Under the pieces are notes generated by a model, which had not been told where the DNA came from, did no database searches, and saw nothing but the letters and a program-made list of their open reading frames with translations. A DNA stretch of 64,000 bases from G963720515 sp963720515 (GTDB lineage Bacteria; Actinomycetota; Thermoleophilia; Gaiellales; Gaiellaceae), in assembly GCA_963720515.1 (NCBI GenBank), contig OY970397.1, positions 62,001-126,000 on the forward strand, given 5' to 3'. Made by a program: the position numbers and the translations under genes. This document shows positions 33,252 to 41,581 of this stretch, one piece after another. Position 1 is the stretch's first letter, and each line of letters begins with the position of its first letter.

Positions 33252-33944
33252 TCATCGCTCCGGGACGCGCGCCCGCAGGCAGAGCCGGTAGCGGAAGAGC
33301 TGGAGCCGCGGCCCGGCGACGCGCTCGACGCTGCGGAGGACGCGGACGAAGCTGGGGCGCCAGGAGTTGATCTCGATCACGTAGCCGGCCTGTCCGAGCC
33401 AGGCCGCGAGCTCCCGCGCGGAGCGGAGCCCGATGTGCGTCGGGTTCTGCGCGAGCACGAGGTCGTGCGCCTTCATGCGCTCGACGAGGTGCAGCGGATT
33501 GGGCGTGTAAAGGGAGAGCGTCCCTCCGGGAACGAGGATGCGCCTGACCTCGCCGAGCATCCCGGCGAACGTCTCGTCGTCGAGGTGCTCCACCAGGTCG
33601 GCCGCGACAGCCTTGTCGTGCGAGTCGTCCTCGAACGGGAGCCGGGTCACGTCGGCGAGCTCGAAGCGGAGGTCGGGGAAGAGATCCGTGGCGGCCTCGA
33701 TCGCGAGCGGCTCGCTGTCGACGCCGACGACCTCGCAGCCGAACGACGTGAGGAAGTGCGTGATCGCGCCGGCAGCGCAGCCGAGGTCGACGATCCGGTC
33801 GCCCGGCTTCGGCTGGACGAGGTCGCGAACGGCCGCGAGCCGGATCTCCGTCCACGGCGTACGGTCGACGTACGCCTGCGCCATCCGCTCCATGAAGGCG
33901 CGGTCGTACTCGTCGCTGACCCGCCCGAACGCCGGCAGCTTCAT
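33252..33944 (-). CDS. Class I SAM-dependent methyltransferase
   Basis: 230 residues. Motif I is DRIVDLGCAAGAITHFL, then VVGVDSEPLAIEAA, DDSHDKAVAADLVEHLDDETF and a C-terminal ARVPER. The pattern is of the UbiE/COQ5-like group acting on small molecules or lipids. It lies on the minus strand between hrcA and dnaJ, where dnaK/grpE are usual, so it is an insertion in an otherwise conserved cluster. The frame is open far upstream but ATG 33944 (MKLPAFGRVSDEYDR) gives the natural start and overlaps a small upstream ORF. Confidence 0.88.
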   Translation of the reverse strand: MKLPAFGRVSDEYDRAFMERMAQAYVDRTPWTEIRLAAVRDLVQPKPGDRIVDLGCAAGAITHFLTSFGCEVVGVDSEPLAIEAATDLFPDLRFELADVTRLPFEDDSHDKAVAADLVEHLDDETFAGMLGEVRRILVPGGTLSLYTPNPLHLVERMKAHDLVLAQNPTHIGLRSARELAAWLGQAGYVIEINSWRPSFVRVLRSVERVAGPRLQLFRYRLCLRARVPER

Positions 33945-34012
33945 CGGCGGGCGAACACGACCGGCGCCGCGGCGGCCAGGACCAGGAAGACGAAGAAGTA
34001 GGAGATCTGCAT
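33941..34012 (-). CDS. Possible 23-aa single-span membrane peptide
   Basis: ATG 34012 begins MQISYFFVFLVLAAAA..., one hydrophobic helix ending FARR, whose TGA overlaps the methyltransferase ATG (ATGA). The coupling and the promoter element just upstream suggest translation. The frame could extend further upstream (another ATG lies within the promoter element). Function unknown. Confidence 0.35.
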   Translation of the reverse strand: MQISYFFVFLVLAAAAPVVFARR

Positions 34013-34068
34013 GGTGAGGTGGACGACGTTCGCGGCGAGCGTACCCGCGAGCGCAGCGGTGACCCCAG

Positions 34069-34116
34069 GCACTACCGCGGAAATCGTCATGTGCCTGTGA
34101 CGGAGCGCTGATTCGC
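34069..34116 (-). promoter_or_regulatory. Recurrent promoter element, copy G (minus strand)
   Basis: Reading the minus strand: GAATCAGCGCTCC, GTCACA, 21 nt containing ATGACGATTTCC, TAGTGC (34074-34069). Same spacing as the six plus-strand copies. It points toward the small peptide and methyltransferase, so orientation follows the gene, as expected for a promoter. Confidence 0.5.
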
Positions 34117-34132
34117 GCGGAGACCCGCCGAG

Positions 34133-34138
34133 TACCCT
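34133..34138 (+). promoter_or_regulatory. -10 box TACCCT, predicted leaderless promoter for dnaJ
   Basis: TACCCT, 7 nt, ATG 34146; same hexamer and spacing as hrcA. It is divergent from copy G, only 17 nt away. Confidence 0.5.
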
Positions 34139-34145
34139 TCGATCC

Positions 34146-35262
34146 ATGGCCGGCACGCGCGACTACTACGAGGTGCTCGGCGTCGCCCGCGACGCCGACG
34201 AGCGCGAGATCAAGCGCGCCTTCCGCACCCTTGCGCGCGAGCTGCACCCCGACGTCTCCGAGCATCCCGACGCCGAGGAGCGCTTCCGTGAGGCCGCCGC
34301 GGCCTACGAGGTCCTCTCGAAGCCCGAGACCCGCGAGCTCTACGACCGGTTCGGCCACGAGGGGCTGCGGACCGGCGGCTTCCGCCCGACCGACTTCGAC
34401 TTCACGAGCGTCGCGGACATCTTCTCCGCGCTCTTCGGCGAGGAGCTCTTCGGCGCGGGCATCGGGCGGCGCGCCACGCGCGGGCGCGACATCCTCGTCG
34501 AGACCGAGATCGAGCTGACCGAGGCGGCCGAGGGCGTCACGCGCGAGCGTCATGTTCCCGATGACCGTCGCCTGCGCGACGTGCGAGGGCTCGGGCGCCG
34601 AGCCGGGCACCGAGACCGAGACGTGCGCCCAGTGCGGGGGCGCCGGCCGGCTCCAGTCCGTCTCCTCGACGGTCTTCGGCCAGTTCGTCCGCACCCAGCC
34701 GTGCTCGCGCTGCGGCGGCAGCGGCCAGACGATCCCGCACCCCTGCAAGACCTGCCGCGGCTCCGGGCGCGTGCGCGAGGAACGCACGGTCGAGGTCGAG
34801 ATCCCGCCCGGGATCCACGACGGGCAGCGGATCCGGCTCGCCGGCGAGGGCGACGCGGCCGCGGCGGGCGGGCGCGCGGGCGACCTCTACGTCCACGTCG
34901 GCGTCCGGCAGGACGAGCGGTTCGTGCGCGACGGCAACGACATCGTGTCGAGCGTCGACCTCACCATGACCGAGGCTGCGCTCGGCACGCGGCTCACCGT
35001 CCCGACGCTCGACGGCGAGACCGAGCTCGACCTCGACGCCGGCACGCAGCCGGGCGCGGTCGTCGAGCTGCGCGGCAAGGGCATGCCCGTGCTCCAGGGC
35101 TTCGGCCGCGGCGACCACCGGATCATCGTGAACGTCCTCGTCCCGCGGCAGCTGACCGACGAGCAGCGCACCGTCCTCGAGGAGTTCCAGCGCAGCGCGA
35201 GCGACGAGACGTACCGCGCCGACGAGGGCTTTCTGTCACGCCTCCGCGCGGCGTTCCGCTGA
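34146..35262 (+). CDS. dnaJ: Chaperone DnaJ, reading frame interrupted near 34548
   Basis: Joining 34146-34547 with 34549-35262 gives 371 residues, the normal length. J domain with HPD at residues 34-36; zinc region with four CxxCxGxG knuckles (CATCEGSG, CAQCGGAG, CSRCGGSG, CKTCRGSG); C-terminal substrate domain. The first frame reads GVTRERHVPDD; dropping base c34548 gives GVTREVMFPMTVACATC, which is the expected family sequence. The Gly/Phe linker is short. The break is either a sequence error or a real +1 shift; both halves are otherwise well conserved, so decay is unlikely. The stop overlaps prmA (CTGA). Confidence 0.88.
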
Positions 35263-36019
35263 CCGGACTGCGCCGCGTCGCCGTCCGCGTCCCGGCGGGA
35301 CCGGGGAGGAGGCGCGCGCGACGATGCTCGATCTCTTCCCCGAGGGCTTCGAGGAGCGCGAGGACGCCGGCGTGCTCGAGCTCGCGGCGTACACCGATGC
35401 CGACGGCGAGGCGCGCGCACGTGCCGCGTTCGACGCGGTCGAGAGCACCCCGGTCGAGCCCGGCTGGGAGGACCGCTGGCGCGCGTTCCACCGACCGGTC
35501 CGCATCGGCCCGCTCTGGATCGGCCCACCGTGGGAGACGCCCGACCCGGAGGCGCTCGCGGTCGTGATCGACCCCGGCCAGGCGTTCGGCACCGGCGCGC
35601 ATCCGACGACGCGGCTCTGTCTGGAGCTTCTGCTCGACCTCGAGCCGGCGAGCCTCGTCGACCTCGGCTGCGGCTCGGGCGTCCTCGCGATCGCGGCTGC
35701 AAAGCTCGGCTTTGCGCCGGTGCTCGCGCTCGACGACGACCCGGCCGCCGTCGAGGCGACACGGGCGAACGCGGCCGCGAACGGCGTCGCGGTCGAGGTC
35801 GCACAGGCCGACGTTCTCGCCGACCCTCTCCCGGGCACGGAGATCGCCGTCGCGAACATCGAGCTCGCCGCCGTGAACGCTCTCGGTCCGCCGGTCGGCG
35901 CACCGGTCCTCATCGTCTCCGGCTACCTCGCCACGGATCCGCTCGCGCCCGCGGGCCGGCGGAGCGTCCGCCGCCTCGAGCGCGACGGCTGGGCGGCCGA
36001 CCGCCTCGAGCGTGCGTAG
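35259..36019 (+). CDS. prmA: Ribosomal protein L11 methyltransferase, CTG start and frame break near 35304
   Basis: The body from ATG 35324 contains IDPGQAFGTGAHPTTRLCLELL and VDLGCGSGVLAIAAAKLG, diagnostic of PrmA. Upstream, CTG 35259 in the dnaJ stop (CTGA) starts LTGLRRVAVRVPAGP, which fits the PrmA N-terminus, but it is one base out of frame with EEARATMLDLFPEGFEE. One G missing from the GGGG run at about 35303-35306 would join them into about 253 residues. If the break is real, translation would begin at ATG 35324 and lack the first strand. Confidence 0.84.
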
Positions 36020-36032
36020 CATCCACGGTGGA

Positions 36033-36347
36033 ATGTCGGCCTCCGGCTGGCGCTGGTTCGCCGCCTGGGCGCTCGCCGGGGCGCTCAGCGCCTTAGCGTT
36101 CGTCAGCATGTTTTCGATCGGCCTGCTGATCCTGCCCTTCGCCGGCCTCGCGATCTTCCTCACCGCCCGCCGAAGCCCGAACGGGCCCGAGATCCTCGGC
36201 GCCGTCACCGGCGCGGGGCTGATCGGCTTGGTCGTCTGGCTGCTCAGCCAGGGGGAGTGGGACGCCACGCCCTGGCTCGTGGGCGGCGTTGCGCTCACGG
36301 CGGCGGGAATCCTCGCTTACGCGACGGCGCGCGCCCGTCCTTCGTAG
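36033..36347 (+). CDS. Small membrane protein (about 104 aa)
   Basis: ATG 36033, with GTG 36012 (overlapping prmA by 8 nt) as an alternative start. Three hydrophobic helices with short loops (RRSPNG, SQGEWDA). Not recognised. A TAGCAT hexamer at 36017-36022 lies 10 nt before ATG 36033. Its place between prmA and mtaB is where rsmE lies in Bacillus, but it is unrelated to that enzyme. Confidence 0.62.
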   Translation: MSASGWRWFAAWALAGALSALAFVSMFSIGLLILPFAGLAIFLTARRSPNGPEILGAVTGAGLIGLVVWLLSQGEWDATPWLVGGVALTAAGILAYATARARPS

Positions 36348-36355
36348 CGCCGAAT

Positions 36356-36361
36356 TACCAT
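36356..36361 (+). promoter_or_regulatory. -10 box TACCAT, predicted leaderless promoter for mtaB
   Basis: TACCAT, 7 nt, ATG 36369. Confidence 0.45.
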
Positions 36362-36368
36362 CGCCCCG

Positions 36369-37566
36369 ATGGCCACGTTCTCTATCCGCTTCCTCGGCTG
36401 CAAGGTCTCGCAGACCGATGCGCAGGAGATCCGCGAGCGGCTCGTCGCCGACGGGCACGCCGAGCGCGCAGGCGCAACCGACGTCGCGGTCGTCAACGCC
36501 TGCTGCGTGACGCACGAAGCGGTGCGGAAGTCGCGCCAGGCCGTGCGCCGCGCGGGCCGCACCGCGGACAAGGTCTACGTCACGGGCTGTGGCGCGAACC
36601 TCGCGGGCGGCGCGTTCGCGGACCTCGGCGAGCGCGTGCAGGTGATCGCGCTTCCCAGCGAGCGGACGCCGGCCGCGGTCGCGGGCGACGTCGGTGCGAT
36701 CGGCTGCGTCCAGGACGACGCGCGCCTCGACCGGGTGCGCGCGTTCGTGAAGATCCAGGACGGCTGCAGCTTCTCGTGCGCGTTCTGCGTCGTCCCCCAG
36801 GTGCGCGGTGCCTCGCGGAGCCGGCCGGCCGAGCGGGTCCTCGCCGAGATCGAGCGCCGCGTCGCGCAGGGCCACCGCGAGGTCGTCCTCACGGGCATCA
36901 ACCTCGGCTGCTACCGCGACCGTGCGGCCGGCTTCGACCTCGCGCGGCTCCTGCGGGCGGCCGGCGCGACGCCCGGCCTCGCGCGCCTGCGCCTCTCCTC
37001 CATCGAGGTGAACCACGTGACCGCGGAGCTCGTCCAGGCGATGCGCGAGACGCCGACCGTCTCGCCGCACCTCCACGTGCCGCTCCAGTCCGGTGACGAC
37101 GGCGTCCTGCGCGCGATGGGCCGCCGCTACACCGCGGAGACCTTCCTCCGCCGGGTCGCGCGTGCTGAGGGCTTCAACCTGACGACCGACGCGATCGTCG
37201 GCTTCCCCGACGAGGACGACACGGCGTTCGCGGCCACGCTCCGCACGGTCGAGGCCGCCGGGATCACGAAGGTGCACGTCTTCCCGTACTCGCCGCGCCC
37301 GGGAACGCGGACCGAGCAGAGCCGATCCGGTGCCGCCGGCCGTCAAGCGAGACCGGAGCGCGCGCCTCCGGCGGGCGTCCGACGACGCGTGCCGCGCACG
37401 CTGGACGGCCCGCATAGGAAGCGACGAAATCGTGCTCGTGGACCGGCCGGGACGGGGCTACGGGGACGACTACACTCCCTGGCTCGTCGACGGGGAGGTC
37501 GGCGATCTCGTGCACGTTCGCGCCGAGCGGGTCACGGAGGAGGGAATCGTCGGTGTCGCGGCCTGA
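36369..37566 (+). CDS. mtaB: tRNA t6A37 methylthiotransferase MtaB, frame break near 37320
   Basis: Joining 36369-37319 and 37321-37566 gives about 398 residues. N-terminal UPF0004 domain with the cluster Cys (FLGCKVSQTDAQE, VVNACCVTHEAV), radical SAM motif DGCSFSCAFCVVPQVRG, then IVGFPDEDD and KVHVFPYSPRPGT, and after the break DPVPPAVKRDRSARL and a TRAM-like C-terminus. It adds a methylthio group to t6A37 of tRNAs reading ANN codons. Without removing base a37320 the frame loses its final ~80 family residues. A sequence error is the simplest explanation. Confidence 0.88.
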
Positions 37567-37885
37567 CTGCCTGTTCTGCCGCCTCGTCGCCGAGGGCGAC
37601 CACGTGCGCGCGGCGGACGGCTTCGTCGCGATCCGCGACGTCGCTCCGAAGGCGCCCGTCCACCTGCTCGTCCTGCCGGAGCGCCACGTGGACACGTTCC
37701 GCGACGTCGGCGAGTTCCCGCCGGAGGAGGCGCTGCGGATGCTCGAGTTCGTCGCCGAGACCGCGCGCGAGGCCGGGCTCGAGGACTACCGCGTGGTCGT
37801 GAACGTCGGCGAGGGAGGCGGCCAGAGCGTCTTCCACTTACACTGGCACATCCTGGGCGGCACTGGGCTGGAAGGCTTCGAATGA
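37553..37885 (+). CDS. HIT family (Hint-type) nucleotide-binding protein
   Basis: 110 residues with CLFCRLVAEGD at the start (CxxC) and the active-site HIT triad HLHWHILGG at residues ~95-103. Hint proteins hydrolyse AMP-amide and aminoacyl-adenylate bonds. GTG 37553 overlaps the mtaB end by 14 nt and the stop overlaps yqeY (ATGA). Confidence 0.94.
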   Translation: MSRPDCLFCRLVAEGDHVRAADGFVAIRDVAPKAPVHLLVLPERHVDTFRDVGEFPPEEALRMLEFVAETAREAGLEDYRVVVNVGEGGGQSVFHLHWHILGGTGLEGFE

Positions 37886-38325
37886 CCCTGATCGCAGAGA
37901 TCGAGGAAGACCTCACCGAGTCGATGAAGGAGCGCGACCAGGAGCGTGTGGACACGCTCCGGCTCGTGCTTGCCTCGCTCCGCGCCGCCGAGAAGGAGCT
38001 GCAGCGGCCGCTCGACGAGAGCGAGGAGCTCCAGGTGCTCCAGCGCGAGCGGAAGAAGCGCATCGAGGCCGCCGAGGCGTTCCGGGCCGCAGGGCGCGAC
38101 GAGCAGGCGGACGCGGAGGAAGACGAGGTCGAGGTCATCGAGGAGTTCATGCCCGAGCCGGCGGACGAGGCCGAGCTCGAGCGGATCGTGGACGACGCGA
38201 TCGCCGAGACCGGCGCCACCTCGCTCCGAGACCTCGGCCGCGTCATGGCGGACGTGATGCCGCAGGTGGCGGGCCGCGCGGACGGCTCCGAGGTCAGCCG
38301 GCTGGTGCGCGAGAAGCTCGCGTAA
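37882..38325 (+). CDS. yqeY: GatB/YqeY domain protein
   Basis: 147 residues: ESMKERDQERVDTLRLVLASL at the start and FMPEPADEAELERIVDDAI, GRVMADVMPQVAGRADGSE later, as in YqeY. The domain is related to the tRNA-binding tail of the GatCAB amidotransferase; the cellular role of free YqeY is not established. Same place in the cluster as in Bacillus. Confidence 0.94.
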   Translation: MTLIAEIEEDLTESMKERDQERVDTLRLVLASLRAAEKELQRPLDESEELQVLQRERKKRIEAAEAFRAAGRDEQADAEEDEVEVIEEFMPEPADEAELERIVDDAIAETGATSLRDLGRVMADVMPQVAGRADGSEVSRLVREKLA

Positions 38326-38355
38326 CGCGCTCCGCGGCGCGCGGCGACGTCACAC

Positions 38356-38424
38356 ATTCGGCACACCTCGCGACGGAATCGGCACGGTCCGGCGACAGAC
38401 AAGTGACGGTTTCCCGGCTAGCGT
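38356..38424 (+). promoter_or_regulatory. Recurrent promoter element, copy E (upstream of phoH), two upstream boxes
   Basis: Boxes ATTCGGCACACCTC and ATCGGCACGGTCC, then GCGACA, 21 nt beginning with GACA, TAGCGT at 38419-38424. It is followed by a hairpin and then by a second, leaderless-type promoter next to phoH. Confidence 0.55.
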
Positions 38425-38440
38425 GAATGCAGGGGGCCGC

Positions 38441-38457
38441 GTGCCCCTTGGGGGCAC
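38441..38457 (+). other. Perfect 7-bp hairpin in the phoH upstream region
   Basis: GTGCCCC-TTG-GGGGCAC, 17 nt after the -10 box of copy E. No T tract, so it is not an intrinsic terminator. A comparable CCCCCTTGGGGG structure follows copy C. Confidence 0.45.
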
Positions 38458-38541
38458 GCGGGGCCACATCGCCCCCGCGGCCCGGGCGCAGCGTCCCAGC
38501 GCAGGCATTCGCGGCACGCGAATGCCTCCCTAGGCCGCATC

Positions 38542-38547
38542 TACACT
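38542..38547 (+). promoter_or_regulatory. -10 box TACACT, predicted leaderless promoter for phoH
   Basis: TACACT, 7 nt, TTG 38555. The spacing supports TTG rather than a later Val or Met as start. Confidence 0.5.
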
Positions 38548-38554
38548 GAGGGTC

Positions 38555-39511
38555 TTGCAGGAAGTTCTCTCGGTGTCCAACCAGGTCGCGGCCGAGCTCG
38601 CGACCGTGGACGACGGCATTCTCGGCCGGCTGCGCGACCGGCTCGGCCTCGCCGTGCTCCTGCGCGGGAACCGGCTGACGCTCGACGGCGACGCGGCCAA
38701 GGTCGCCGAGGCGCGCGCGGTGGTCGGGGAGCTCGCCGAGCTGATCGAGGACGGCCACGCGATCGGCGCCGGCACCGTGGACGCCGCGCTCGCCGCGATC
38801 GAGGAGAGCCGCGACCTCTCGGACGTCTTCGCCGACGTCGTGTGGCGCCACCGCGGCAAGAAGATCACGCCGAAGACGGTGAACCAGAAGCGCTACGTGG
38901 ACGCGATCCGGAACACCACCGTCACGTTCGGGATCGGCCCCGCGGGCACTGGCAAGACATACCTCGCCATGGCGCTCGCCGTCGCCGCGCTCGCCGAGCG
39001 CAGCGTGAACCGGATCATCCTCACGCGCCCCGCGGTCGAGGCCGGCGAGCGGCTCGGCTTCCTCCCCGGCGACATGCTCGCCAAGGTGGACCCGTACCTG
39101 CGGCCGCTCTACGACGCGCTCTACGACATGCTGGACGCCGACCGCGTGAACGCCTACATGGAGCGCGGCACGATCGAGGTCGCACCGCTCGCCTTCATGC
39201 GCGGCCGCACGCTCAACGACTCCTTCGTGATCCTCGACGAGGCGCAGAACACGACGCCCGAGCAGATGCACATGTTCCTCACGCGGCTCGGCTTCGGCTC
39301 CAAGGTCGTCGTCACGGGCGACGTCACCCAGGTCGACCTGCCGCGCGACCAGGCCTCCGGCCTCATCCGCGTGCGCGAGATCCTCCGCACTGTCGAGGGG
39401 ATCGAGTTCGTCGAGCTCGGCAACCAGGACGTCGTCCGCCACGTCCTCGTCCAGCGCATCGTCGAGGCGTACAAGACGTACGCCGAGGCCTCGGAGAACG
39501 GGCGGCCGTGA
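38555..39511 (+). CDS. phoH: PhoH-like ATPase (PhoL)
   Basis: 318 residues. An N-terminal KH-like segment (RLGLAVLLRGNRLTLDGD) precedes a P-loop domain: Walker A GPAGTGKTYLAMA, Walker B SFVILDEAQNTT, and GDVTQVDLPR. It is linked to rRNA/RNA metabolism through its constant neighbour ybeY, which overlaps by 4 nt (GTGA). Confidence 0.95.
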   Translation: MQEVLSVSNQVAAELATVDDGILGRLRDRLGLAVLLRGNRLTLDGDAAKVAEARAVVGELAELIEDGHAIGAGTVDAALAAIEESRDLSDVFADVVWRHRGKKITPKTVNQKRYVDAIRNTTVTFGIGPAGTGKTYLAMALAVAALAERSVNRIILTRPAVEAGERLGFLPGDMLAKVDPYLRPLYDALYDMLDADRVNAYMERGTIEVAPLAFMRGRTLNDSFVILDEAQNTTPEQMHMFLTRLGFGSKVVVTGDVTQVDLPRDQASGLIRVREILRTVEGIEFVELGNQDVVRHVLVQRIVEAYKTYAEASENGRP

Positions 39512-39885
39512 TCGAGATCGAGATCGAGAACCGAAGCGGCGAGCCGGTGGACAAGACGGCCGTCGCCGAGTTCGCTCGCGCGACGCTCGCGGGAGAAGGG
39601 GTCCGCGAAGGCGACCTCGGCATCGCCTTCGTCGGGGCCGACGAGATGCGCGCGCTCAAGCACGAGCACCTTGGGGTCGACGAGGCGACCGACGTGTTGT
39701 CTTTTCCGATCGACGGGCGCGACGAGCTCCCCGCGGGCGTCCCGCGCCAGCTCGGTGACGTCGTCCTTTGCCCGGCGGTCGTCGGCGATGCGTGGCGCTC
39801 GCCGCTCGTGCACGGGCTGCTGCACCTGCTCGGCTACGACCACGGCGACGAGATGACCCGTCGCGAGGCGGAGTTGGTGTCGTGA
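39508..39885 (+). CDS. ybeY: rRNA maturation RNase YbeY
   Basis: 125 residues from GTG 39508. Metal motif HGLLHLLGYDHG (HxxxHxxxxxH) near the C-terminus, and TDVLSFPID in the middle. It trims 16S rRNA 3' ends and supports ribosome quality control. Slightly shorter than the usual 150 residues. Confidence 0.95.
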   Translation: MIEIEIENRSGEPVDKTAVAEFARATLAGEGVREGDLGIAFVGADEMRALKHEHLGVDEATDVLSFPIDGRDELPAGVPRQLGDVVLCPAVVGDAWRSPLVHGLLHLLGYDHGDEMTRREAELVS

Positions 39886-40713
39886 GCGTGCGGCGCGGTC
39901 CGACGCCCGCGGCCGAGCGCGAGCCCGAGCCCGAGCCGACCCTGGAGCCGGAGCAGCCCGAGCGCCCGCGCCCGTTCATGCCGGCGAAGGCCAACTTCGG
40001 CCGCCGTCCGCACTCGCTCATCCAGAGCTTCAACTACGCGATCGAGGGCGTCATCCACGTCCTGCGGCGCGAGCGCAACATGCGCTTCCACTTCGCGCTC
40101 GCCACGGTCGTGCTCGTCCTCGCCTTCGCCTACGACGTGACGAAGATCGAGCTCATGGCGCTCCTCATCGGCATCTCGTTCGTCCTCATCACGGAGATGA
40201 TCAACACGGCCGTCGAGGAGATGATCGACCTGACGACCAAGGTCTACGACCCGCGGGCCAAGATCGCGAAGGACGTGGCCGCCGGGCGCCGTCCTCATCT
40301 CCTCGGTCGTCGCGGCGACGATCGGCTACCTCGTCTTCGTCGACCGCATCCGCTCGCCGACGTACCACCTGCTGAACGAGGTCCGGGCGATCCCGGCGAA
40401 CCTGACGATCATCGCCCTCGCCCTGACGGTCATCGTCGTGATCGCCGTCAAGGCGGTCTCCGGGCGCGGGACGCCCCTTCGCGGCGGGCTCCCGTCCGGC
40501 CACGCGGCGGTCGCGTTCGGCGGCTGGATGGCGATCACGATCGTCGTCGCCGACTTCCAGCACCGGGTGCTCGTCTCGACGCTCACGTTCTTCATGGCCG
40601 TCCTCGTCGCGCAGACCCGGGTCGAGTCCGGGATCCACTCGACCGCGGAGGTCGCGTTCGGCGGGGTCCTCGGCACGCTCGTCACGCTGATCCTGTTCCA
40701 AGCCTTCACGTGA
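39882..40713 (+). CDS. DgkA-type lipid kinase fused to PAP2 phosphatase, frame break near 40287
   Basis: Joining 39882-40286 and 40288-40713 gives about 276 residues. A Glu/Pro-rich N-terminus is followed by prokaryotic diacylglycerol/undecaprenol kinase (NYAIEGVIHVLRRERNMRFH, EMINTAVEEMIDL, KIAKDVAAGAVL across the break), then a PAP2-like phosphatase with GLPSGHAAVAFG and TRVESGIHSTAEV. Without deletion of one base in GGGC the first frame leaves the family at AAGRRP. The pair would phosphorylate and dephosphorylate a polyprenol or diacylglycerol. It stands where dgkA is in Bacillus; the stop overlaps era (GTGA). Confidence 0.84.
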
Positions 40714-41570
40714 GAAGCGGGTTCGTCGCGGTTGCCGGCCGCCCGAACGTCGGCAAGTCCACGCTCGTGAACGCGCTCTGCCGCGGGAAGGTCGCGATCG
40801 TCTCCGACAAGCCGCAGACGACACGCCGCCGGATCGCCGGGGTCGCGAACGGCGACGGCTACCAGCTCGTCCTCGTCGACCTCCCCGGGTTCCAGCGCCC
40901 GCGCGACCCGCTGACCGAGCACATGCAGCGCACCGTGGACGCGTCGCTCTCGGACGTGGACGGCATCCTGTTCGTCCTGCCCGTGAACGAGCCGATCGGC
41001 GGCGGCGACCGGTTGATCGCGGGGCGCGTGCTCGGCGGCGGGATCCCGGTGGTGGTCGCCGTGAACAAGGTCGACCTGGCCGGCCCGGGCGGGATCGCCG
41101 CCGCGCTCACGGGCGCCGCCGCACTCGGCGACGCGCACGCCTACCACCCGGTGAGCGCGGTGACCGGCGACGGCGTGGACGCGCTCCGCACCGAGCTCGC
41201 GGCGCTCCTCCCCGAGGGCCCCGTGTACTTCCCGGACGGCGAGCTGACCGACCAGCCGCTCGAGACCCGGGTCGCGGAGCTCGTCCGTGAGAAGGCGCTC
41301 GCGTTGACGCGGGAAGAGGTCCCGCATGCGGTGACGGTCGAGGTGGACGAGCTGACCGAGGAGCGGGTCCGCGCGATCGTCTGGGTCGAGACGGAGTCCC
41401 AAAAGGGGATTCTCGTCGGCAAGGGCGGCTCTATGATCCGCGAGATCGGCTCCCGGGCCCGCCCGGAGATCGACGCCCTGCTGGGGCGGACGATCTTTCT
41501 CGAGCTGATGGTCAAGGTCAGGCCGTGCTGGCGCCGCGACGAGGCGATGCTGGCCCGCCTGGGAATCTAG
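40710..41570 (+). CDS. era: GTPase Era
   Basis: 286 residues: G1 GRPNVGKSTL, PQTTRRRI effector region, G3 DLPGF, G4 NKVDL, and a C-terminal KH domain (GILVGKGGSMIREIG) that binds the 3' end of 16S rRNA. GTG 40710 is coupled to the upstream gene. Era, YbeY, PhoH and ObgE together make the window rich in ribosome-assembly factors. Confidence 0.96.
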   Translation: MRSGFVAVAGRPNVGKSTLVNALCRGKVAIVSDKPQTTRRRIAGVANGDGYQLVLVDLPGFQRPRDPLTEHMQRTVDASLSDVDGILFVLPVNEPIGGGDRLIAGRVLGGGIPVVVAVNKVDLAGPGGIAAALTGAAALGDAHAYHPVSAVTGDGVDALRTELAALLPEGPVYFPDGELTDQPLETRVAELVREKALALTREEVPHAVTVEVDELTEERVRAIVWVETESQKGILVGKGGSMIREIGSRARPEIDALLGRTIFLELMVKVRPCWRRDEAMLARLGI

Positions 41571-41581
41571 GAAGGAGACGC

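Noticed and set aside
32100..34150. CIRCE operator near hrcA or dnaJ
   Set aside because: No TTAGCACTC/GAGTGCTAA inverted repeat was seen.
34545..34552. Programmed +1 frameshift in dnaJ
   Set aside because: No stop codon or stimulatory structure at the site, and similar breaks occur in three neighbouring genes; sequence error is simpler.
34146..35567. A 473-codon frame running from the dnaJ start through prmA
   Set aside because: Only its first ~134 codons are dnaJ; beyond 34548 it is Arg-rich frame-shifted sequence while the true zinc domain is in the +1 frame.
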